Source: an uncultured Alcaligenaceae bacterium (lineage in GTDB: Bacteria > Pseudomonadota > Gammaproteobacteria > Burkholderiales > Burkholderiaceae_B). From it: DNA of 11,509 bases. The stretch is taken from assembly GCA_937908115.1 (NCBI GenBank), contig CALEQZ010000073.1, forward strand, positions 1 to 11,509, written 5' to 3'. The first letter of the stretch is position 1. Each line of letters starts with the position of its first letter. Made by a program: the position numbers and the translations under genes. The notes below the pieces were generated by a model. The model saw nothing but the letters and a program-made list of their open reading frames with translations. It was not told the origin of the DNA and ran no database searches. Positions 7,050 through 11,509 of the stretch are shown here, one piece after another.

Positions 7050-7381
7050 TGGGCGGCCTCGAGCGCGCCGGCCTTCTCCAGCAGCGCCTTCAGTTCGCCG
7101 GTTTCGTTCATCTCGCCCATGATGTCCGAGCCGCCGATGAACTCGCCGTTGATGTACAGCTGCGGGATGGTGGGCCAGTTGGAGTATTCCTTGATGCCCT
7201 GGCGCACTTCCTCGTCCTCGAGCACGTTGACGGTGACGAGCTTTTTCACGCCACAGCTTTTCAGGATCTGGATGGCGCGGCCGGAGAACCCGCACTGCGG
7301 GAACTGGGCCGAGCCCTTCATGAAAAGCACCACCGGGTGCTTGGTGACGGTTTCGCGTATGAATTCCTGGACGTCGCTCAT
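7046..7381 (-). CDS. grxD: Monothiol glutaredoxin, CGFS type (Grx4 family)
   Basis: A 111-residue single-domain glutaredoxin with the CGFS active site at 30-33 (QFPQCGFSGRA). The glutathione-binding WPTIPQLYINGEFIGGSDIM segment is typical of Grx4/Grx5-like proteins. These bind a glutathione-ligated [2Fe-2S] cluster as dimers, often with BolA, and deliver clusters rather than reduce disulfides. The ATG at 7381 has GAGG about 7 nt upstream and gives the normal N-terminus MSDVQEFIRETV; the in-frame ATG at 7432 would extend into prmC. It lies 34 bp after prmC and its stop overlaps the ubiX GTG by 4 bp. The only Fe-S client visible nearby is ttcA, which is not in this operon. Confidence 0.95.
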   Translation of the reverse strand: MSDVQEFIRETVTKHPVVLFMKGSAQFPQCGFSGRAIQILKSCGVKKLVTVNVLEDEEVRQGIKEYSNWPTIPQLYINGEFIGGSDIMGEMNETGELKALLEKAGALEAAQ

Positions 7382-7415
7382 GATTCGCCTCGTTAGGCAG
7401 GGTGCAATGGATGGA

Positions 7416-8276
7416 TTATAGGTAGCCGCCACTGATCCGCTCGATGCCGGCCAGGTCGCGCCGGCTGGCCACGTCGCGCAGCCCGGCGGCAGACAGCAAT
7501 TGCCGCACGGCCCCGGCCTGGTCCCAGCCGTGCTCGACCCACAGGGCGCCGCCGGGCGCCAGCCGCTGCGGCGCGCCTTGGGCCAACACGCGCAGGGCCG
7601 ACAGCCCGTCGGCGCCGTCGGTCAGCGCCATGCCCGGCTCGTGGCGCAGGTCGCCCTGCGCGAGATGGGGGTCGGCCGCGGCGATGTAGGGCGGATTGGC
7701 CACGATCAGGTCATAGCGCCCCCCTTCGGGCAGCGCCGCATACCAATCGCCCTGCAGGAACTCGACGCGCGCGCCCAGCCGGGCCGCGTTGTCGGCGGCA
7801 ACCGCCAGCGCCGCGGCGCTCGCGTCGGTGGCCGTGACCCGCGCCCGCGGAAAAGCCAGCGCGATCGAGATCGCGATGGCCCCGCTGCCCGTGCCCAGGT
7901 CGACGACCGTCGGCGCCGCGCCCCCGGCAGCCAAGCTGCGCAGGTGCGCCAGGCCCGCCTCGACCAGCAGCTCGGTCTCGGGGCGGGGGATGAGGACGGC
8001 ATCGGTCACGCGAAACATGTGGCCCATGAACTCGCGCTGCCCGATCAGGTAGGCCATGGGACGGCCAGCACGGCGAAGGGCGGCCAGCTCGCGAAACGTG
8101 GCCGCCGCCTGCGGCGCGACCGGATCGGTATCGTGGGCGATCAGCCAAGCGCGCGGCCGGTCCAGCACATGCGACATCAGCATGGCGGCCTCCAGGCGCG
8201 GCAGCCCGCAGCCGTCGGCCAGCTCGCGCACGGTGGCGGCCGCCTGGCCCCCGCTGCCTGTTATGTCCGCATCCAT
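7416..8276 (-). CDS. prmC: Peptide chain release factor N5-glutamine methyltransferase PrmC (HemK)
   Basis: A 286-residue SAM-dependent methyltransferase that methylates the glutamine of the GGQ motif in RF1 and RF2. The N-terminal helical substrate-recognition domain is about residues 1-90. The Rossmann-fold domain follows, with RPETE at 98-102, SAM-binding motif VVDLGTGSGAIAIS at 124-137 and the catalytic NPPY at 194-197 (DLIVANPPYIA). All key elements are intact and length is normal (E. coli PrmC is about 277). The ATG at 8276 is 7 bp downstream of the prfA stop with only a weak GAGTGA purine stretch, so initiation is probably coupled to prfA. The enzyme and its substrate are thus encoded side by side, as in many proteobacteria. 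The old name hemK reflects proximity to hemA and not a role in haem synthesis. Confidence 0.96.
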   Translation of the reverse strand: MDADITGSGGQAAATVRELADGCGLPRLEAAMLMSHVLDRPRAWLIAHDTDPVAPQAAATFRELAALRRAGRPMAYLIGQREFMGHMFRVTDAVLIPRPETELLVEAGLAHLRSLAAGGAAPTVVDLGTGSGAIAISIALAFPRARVTATDASAAALAVAADNAARLGARVEFLQGDWYAALPEGGRYDLIVANPPYIAAADPHLAQGDLRHEPGMALTDGADGLSALRVLAQGAPQRLAPGGALWVEHGWDQAGAVRQLLSAAGLRDVASRRDLAGIERISGGYL

Positions 8277-8283
8277 CGCGTCG

Positions 8284-9363
8284 TCACTCGTCGGCGAGCG
8301 CGGCCAGCTGCTCGGCCTGGTGCTCGGCGATCAGGGCGTCGGTCAGTTCGTCCAGGTCGCCTTCCATGACTTGCTGCAGCTTGTGCAGCGTCAGGTTGAT
8401 GCGGTGGTCGGTCACCCGGCCCTGGGGAAAGTTGTACGTGCGGATGCGCTCGGACCGATCGCCCGAGCCGACCAGGCTCTTGCGCTGGGCGGCCTCGCGG
8501 CTTTGGCGTTCGCGCTGCTCCTTGTCCTTCAAGCGCGCAGCCAGCACCTGCATGGCCTTTTCGCGGTTGCGATGCTGCGACCGATCGTCCTGGCATTCCA
8601 CCACCAATCCGGTGGGCAGGTGGGTGATGCGCACCGCCGAATCCGTCTTGTTGACGTGCTGGCCGCCCGCGCCACTGGCGCGAAACGTATCGATGCGCAA
8701 ATCCGCCGGGTTGATGACGATCTCGGTGGCGGCGTCGGCCTCGGGCATGATGGCCACGGTACAGGCCGAGGTATGGATGCGCCCTTGCGCCTCGGTCGCC
8801 GGCACGCGCTGCACGCGGTGCGCGCCGGACTCGAACTTGAGCCGGCCGTACACGCCATCGCCTTCGATGCGCGCGATCACTTCCTTGTAGCCCCCGAGTT
8901 CCGAGGGGCTTTCGGACATGATTTCCACCCGCCAGCCGCGCTGCTCGGCATAGCGCGTATACATGCGCAGCAGGTCACCCGAAAACAACGCGCTTTCGTC
9001 GCCGCCGGTACCGGCGCGGATTTCCAGGAAGACGCTGCGATCATCGTCCGGATCGCGCGGCAGCAGCAGCACCTTCAGCCGACCTTCCAGCTCCTCGATC
9101 TTGGCCCGCGCCAGCTCGATCTCCTCCTGGGCCATTTCCTTCATTTCGGGGTCGGCGAGCATGGATTGCGCCGTCTCCAGGTCGGCCTCGGCCTGGGTGT
9201 ACGCCTTGAAGGCCGCCACCACGGGCTCGAGCTCGGCGCGCTCGCGCGACAGCTTGCGAAAGCGGTCCATGTCCGCAGCCGTGTCCGGTTCCGCCAGCAA
9301 GGCGTCGACTTCGATCAGGCGGCGGGAAATCTGCTCCAGCCGGTTGCGCATGGAAGGTTTCAT
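8284..9363 (-). CDS. prfA: Peptide chain release factor 1 (RF1)
   Basis: A 359-residue class I release factor reading UAA and UAG. The stop-codon recognition tripeptide is PAT at 188-190 (RVPATEAQGRIHTS), which marks it as RF1; RF2 has SPF. The peptidyl-tRNA hydrolysis motif GGQ is at 233-235 within RASGAGGQHVNKTDSAVRITH. The N-terminal coiled-coil domain is about 1-100 and the C-terminal tail SERIRTYNFPQGRVTDHRI is typical. The ATG at 9363 gives MKPSMRNRLEQI, matching the family's usual MKPS start; there is no strong Shine-Dalgarno. It is 136 bp downstream of hemA and directly upstream of prmC, whose product modifies Gln235. Many host genes end in TGA, which RF2 reads; hemA and the flavoprotein end in TAG and depend on this factor. 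Confidence 0.98.
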   Translation of the reverse strand: MKPSMRNRLEQISRRLIEVDALLAEPDTAADMDRFRKLSRERAELEPVVAAFKAYTQAEADLETAQSMLADPEMKEMAQEEIELARAKIEELEGRLKVLLLPRDPDDDRSVFLEIRAGTGGDESALFSGDLLRMYTRYAEQRGWRVEIMSESPSELGGYKEVIARIEGDGVYGRLKFESGAHRVQRVPATEAQGRIHTSACTVAIMPEADAATEIVINPADLRIDTFRASGAGGQHVNKTDSAVRITHLPTGLVVECQDDRSQHRNREKAMQVLAARLKDKEQRERQSREAAQRKSLVGSGDRSERIRTYNFPQGRVTDHRINLTLHKLQQVMEGDLDELTDALIAEHQAEQLAALADE

Positions 9364-9499
9364 GGACGGTATCTGCGTGACGGAAATCGTTGATGGCTTA
9401 AGGGAAATCGCTTTGGCGACACGGGCGGGTGCCCGGCGGATGGCGAAGCAGCCGGGCGCCGGATCGGCCCCGGCCCGCGGCGCGGCACACGCAGCGCCG
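9364..9499 (-). other. hemA-prfA spacer with paired CGATTTCC boxes and a 7-bp inverted repeat
   Basis: The minus strand carries two identical CGATTTCC boxes, at 9410-9403 and 9389-9382, exactly 21 bp apart start to start (two helical turns), 19 and 40 bp upstream of the prfA start. Just beyond the hemA stop there is an inverted repeat, GCCCGGC (9431-9437) with GCCGGGC (9451-9457), without a T-run. The boxes could be a binding site or internal promoter region for prfA; no good -35/-10 pair is recognisable. The sequence facts are direct and the roles are inferred. Confidence 0.35.
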
Positions 9500-10774
9500 C
9501 TACCGGCGCGTATCGCGGGAAGGGAACAGGCGCGGCAGCCAGCCCAGCAACTGCTGGCGCTCCTCGCCCTCGCTGTGGTTGAGCGCGGCCAGCGGGCCGT
9601 GCAGGTACTTCTGGGTCAGCGCGTGCGAGAGCTGCTCGAGCACGGCTTCCGGGGATTCGCCGCGCGCAAGCAGGCGCCGCGCACGTTCGAGCTCGGCAGC
9701 GCGCAGCGCATCGGCGGCCTGGTGCAGGTCGCGGATCACCGGCACCAGCGCCCGTGACTGCATCCAATGCATGAAACTCTGGACGCGCGTCTCGATGATG
9801 GCCTCGGCCTGCACCACTGCGGCGCGGCGCGCATCGGTGCCGCTTTGCACCAGCTTGCCCAAGTCGTCCACCGAATACAGGTAAACGTCGTCCAGGCGCG
9901 CGACCTCGGGCTCGATGTCGCGCGGCACGGCAAGGTCCACCATGACGATGGGGCGGTGGCGGCGCAGCCGCGTGGCGCGCTCGACCATCCCCAGCCCGAG
10001 GATGGGCAAGGAGCTGGCCGTACAGGACACCACCACGTCGAACTCGGCCAGCCGCTCGGGCAGGTCGGTCAGCTTCATGGTCGACGCCGCAAAGCGCCCG
10101 GCCAGCTGCTCGGCGCGCTCCAGCGTGCGGTTGGCCACCACCATGGCGCGCGGCCGGCGCGCGGCAAAGTGCGTGGCGCACAGTTCGATCATCTCGCCCG
10201 CGCCGATGAACAGGGTGTGGGCCTGTCCGAGGTCGCCAAAGACCCGCTCGGCCAGCCGCACCGCGGCCGCGGCCATGGACACCGAGTGCGCGCCGATGGC
10301 CGTCTGCGAGCGGACTTCCTTGGCCACCGCGAAGGTGCGCTGGAACAGCTGGTGCAACAGCGTGCCCAGCGAACCAGCCTCGTCGGCGGCGCGCACCGCG
10401 TCCTTCATCTGGCCCAGGATCTGCGGCTCGCCCAGCACCATGGAGTCCAGGCCGCTCGCCACGCGAAAGGCGTGCCGCACCGCGCCGTCGCTTTCGTGGC
10501 GATACAGGTGAGGATCCAGGACCTGGGGCTGCAGCCGATGGAAGTCCGCAAGCCATGCGGGCAGTTCGCCGGCCACCTGCGGCTCGGCCGCGCAATAGAC
10601 TTCGGTGCGGTTACAGGTCGACAGGATGGCCGCTTCCTTGACCGCGCCGCCAAACGCCGAGCGCAGCCCCTGCAGGGCCGGCTTGATGAGCTCCATCGGC
10701 ATGGCCACGCGTTCGCGCACCGACACTGGGGCGGACTGGTGGTTCAGGCCGAAGGTAAGGACGTTGAGGGACAT
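9500..10774 (-). CDS. hemA: Glutamyl-tRNA reductase
   Basis: A 424-residue enzyme reducing glutamyl-tRNA(Glu) to glutamate-1-semialdehyde with NADPH, the first committed step of C5-pathway tetrapyrrole synthesis. The N-terminal catalytic domain begins MSLNVLTFGLNHQSAPVSVRERV and holds the nucleophile Cys54 in LSTCNRTEVYC. The conserved GLDSMVLGEPQILGQMKDAVR follows, then the NADPH domain with LFIGAGEMIELCATHF. The C-terminal dimerisation helix region has DLHQAADALRAAELERARR and LSHALTQKYLHGP. Everything expected is present. I chose the ATG at 10774 because it gives the family N-terminus; the frame stays open to an ATG at 10990, but those 72 codons are antisense to tRNA-Phe and not protein-like. 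No Shine-Dalgarno is visible, and a CGCGCC/GGCGCG inverted repeat (10787-10800) lies just upstream in the leader. It heads the hemA-prfA-prmC-grxD-ubiX-VOC direction. Confidence 0.98.
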   Translation of the reverse strand: MSLNVLTFGLNHQSAPVSVRERVAMPMELIKPALQGLRSAFGGAVKEAAILSTCNRTEVYCAAEPQVAGELPAWLADFHRLQPQVLDPHLYRHESDGAVRHAFRVASGLDSMVLGEPQILGQMKDAVRAADEAGSLGTLLHQLFQRTFAVAKEVRSQTAIGAHSVSMAAAAVRLAERVFGDLGQAHTLFIGAGEMIELCATHFAARRPRAMVVANRTLERAEQLAGRFAASTMKLTDLPERLAEFDVVVSCTASSLPILGLGMVERATRLRRHRPIVMVDLAVPRDIEPEVARLDDVYLYSVDDLGKLVQSGTDARRAAVVQAEAIIETRVQSFMHWMQSRALVPVIRDLHQAADALRAAELERARRLLARGESPEAVLEQLSHALTQKYLHGPLAALNHSEGEERQQLLGWLPRLFPSRDTRR

Positions 10775-10831
10775 CGCACGGCGCAGCGCGCCAAGGCGCG
10801 GCGGTCGGTAAAGGGACGTGGACAGGCCAGA

Positions 10832-10837
10832 ATTATA
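10832..10837 (-). promoter_or_regulatory. Candidate hemA promoter, -10 TATAAT
   Basis: The minus strand has a consensus TATAAT at 10837-10832, the most AT-rich hexamer in the hemA-tRNA gap, 57 bp upstream of the hemA ATG. The hexamer 17 bp further upstream is a poor -35 (TGCAGG). A transcript would start near 10825 and have a leader of about 50 nt containing the GC-rich inverted repeat 10787-10800. Confidence 0.45.
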
Positions 10838-10878
10838 GTCCGGGACGAACTTTTCCTGCAGACGCCCAGGATTTCGTG

Positions 10879-10884
10879 TATAGT
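10879..10884 (+). promoter_or_regulatory. Candidate tRNA-Phe promoter, -10 TATAGT with GC-rich discriminator
   Basis: TATAGT lies 13 bp before the first base of the mature tRNA, so transcription would start only a few bases ahead of the 5' end. It is followed by GCGGGC, a GC-rich discriminator of the type seen at stringently controlled stable-RNA promoters. The -35 region is poor (CCTGCA or TTTTCC depending on spacing). It sits back to back with the hemA -10 element about 42 bp away. Confidence 0.45.
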
Positions 10885-10897
10885 TGCGGGCTTTGCC

Positions 10898-10973
<76 letters not shown>

Positions 10974-11146
10974 TTCTGCTGTTCCAGCACGGTTCAAAAC
11001 CTCCCAAATCTTCAAAAAATCAATGTCTTAGGCGCAATTCGCTGCCCAGGACGTCTCACTGCGCGCCGCTACATCCCGAGTTTGTCTGTACCCCAGTTTG
11101 TACCCCACAATGGTTTCGTCATTAACGGCCTCTGGGGGTACAAGTC
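10974..11146. mobile_element. Left end of a tRNA-Phe-integrated element (non-coding)
   Basis: This 173-bp stretch between the tRNA and the integrase is clearly more AT-rich than the flanking host genes (for example 10993-11032). It has no recognisable coding frame. It contains a short hairpin right after the tRNA (TGCTG/CAGCA, 10977-10989, no T-run) and the TGTACCCCA boxes described separately. Composition and position suggest imported DNA at the edge of a genomic island or prophage-like element. Confidence 0.5.
11087..11143. repeat. TGTACCCCA direct repeats with an inverted partner before the integrase
   Basis: TGTACCCCA occurs at 11087-11095 and again at 11099-11107, a 12-bp period. The reverse complement GGGGTACAA is at 11135-11143, overlapping the likely ribosome binding site (GGGGG at 11134-11138) of the integrase ATG at 11147. 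Such boxes between an att core and an arm-binding integrase are good candidates for arm-type integrase or excisionase sites. The inverted copy may also let the protein repress its own gene. The role is inferred. Confidence 0.5.
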
Positions 11147-11461
11147 ATGGGCTTACTGAGCGAGACTCAGATCAGAGCGGCCAAGCCCGGCCCAAAAGAA
11201 TATCTGCTGAACGACGGCGACAACCTTTACCTGCGCGTTCGAGCGACAGGCAAGGCATGGATCTATCGGTACATGAGACACGGCAAGCCGGTGAAGCTGG
11301 GCATGGGGCCGTATCCGGGCGTCACGCTGGCCCAGGCTCGGATCAAGGCAAACGAGGCAAACAGCCTACGTGCCAACGGTCAGGACCCCAAGGACGTTCG
11401 TGACCGCGAGGAAGAACTGGCCCGGACCGCCCGCCTTCAAACTTTCGAACTCATGGGGTAA
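11147..11461 (+). pseudogene. Truncated tyrosine-type integrase: N-terminal arm DNA-binding domain only
   Basis: The 104-residue product begins MGLLSETQIRAAKPGPKEYLLNDGDNLYLRVRATGKAWIYRYMRHGKPVKLGMGPYPGVTLAQAR. This is the DUF4102 arm-DNA-binding domain at the N-terminus of P4-type island integrases, which are normally about 400 residues. The linker helix (KANEANSLRANGQDP, then a charged EEELARTARLQTF) is present. The frame then stops after FELMG, where full-length relatives enter the SAM-like core-binding domain. The catalytic domain with the R..HxxR..Y residues is missing, so this product cannot recombine DNA; it might still bind arm sites. GGGGG lies 8 nt before the ATG. The break coincides with a GTAA sequence that may be the end of an insertion sequence. 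Alternatively the rest of the gene lies beyond an insertion outside the window. Confidence 0.85.
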
Positions 11462-11509
11462 TCCCCCCATTTTTAGCGCTTGCCAGAAGTAGGAACGCTA
11501 CGCGGCCAT
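11458..11509. mobile_element. Possible insertion-sequence terminus (IS66-like GTAA end), cut by window edge
   Basis: The integrase frame is lost exactly where the sequence reads GTAATCCCCCCATTTT. IS66-family elements characteristically begin with GTAA in their terminal inverted repeats, and an insertion here would explain the abrupt stop. Only 52 bases are visible, no transposase reading frame can be recognised, and the opposite end is outside the window, so the family is a guess. ATGGGG (11453-11458) and CCCCAT (11465-11470) also form a small hairpin followed by TTTT, which offers a terminator-like alternative. Confidence 0.3.

Noticed and set aside
8056..9393. A 445-codon plus-strand open frame opposite prfA and prmC.
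   Set aside because: It is the antisense of two well-supported genes in high-GC DNA, with no domain resemblance and no plausible start region.
9431..9457. An inverted repeat after hemA considered as an intrinsic terminator.
   Set aside because: The loop is 13 nt, there is no T-run, and the downstream genes are close and co-oriented, so read-through is more likely.

Overview
The window is GC-rich, with a strong G/C third-position bias in most genes. Its gene content is that of a betaproteobacterial chromosome. Several proteins (HemA, RF1, PrmC, CGFS glutaredoxin, UbiX, TtcA, FolB, M61 peptidase) look like Burkholderiales, most likely Alcaligenaceae of the Bordetella/Achromobacter type. That placement is a judgement from protein recognition, since no database search was possible.

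Layout from left to right. (1) A left-edge-truncated secreted DUF1254 protein on the minus strand (1-795). (2) A minus-strand enoyl-CoA hydratase (1001-1777), divergent by only 31 bp from a plus-strand M61 peptidase with a C-terminal PDZ domain (1809-3575). (3) A minus-strand thioredoxin-reductase-like flavoprotein without a CxxC motif (3589-4491). It is divergent from a plus-strand pair, folB (dihydroneopterin aldolase) and ttcA (tRNA 2-thiocytidine synthesis), which ends at 6023. (4) A long minus-strand run in transcription order hemA - prfA - prmC - grxD - ubiX - VOC/GLOD5-like protein (10774 down to 6088). The last three genes are joined by 4-bp stop/start overlaps, and prmC starts 7 bp after prfA. 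(5) A plus-strand tRNA-Phe(GAA) (10898-10973), divergent from hemA. It is followed by the edge of an integrated element: a lower-GC spacer with repeated TGTACCCCA boxes, then an integrase that keeps only its N-terminal arm-binding domain (11147-11461). The integrase breaks at a GTAA-starting sequence that could be the end of an insertion sequence.

Functionally the hemA-prfA-prmC block links tetrapyrrole synthesis from glutamyl-tRNA to translation termination: PrmC methylates the GGQ glutamine of the RF1 encoded next to it. grxD (Fe-S trafficking), ubiX (prenyl-FMN for UbiD decarboxylases) and ttcA (an Fe-S tRNA thiolase) are housekeeping or redox functions. The accessory part is the tRNA-Phe-linked integrase remnant at the right edge, which marks a genomic-island boundary or scar. 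Nothing here looks like a complete undescribed system. The points worth a second look are the broken integrase junction, the TGTACCCCA boxes, the CxxC-less reductase, a perfect 12-bp hairpin upstream of the DUF1254 gene, and paired CGATTTCC boxes upstream of prfA.
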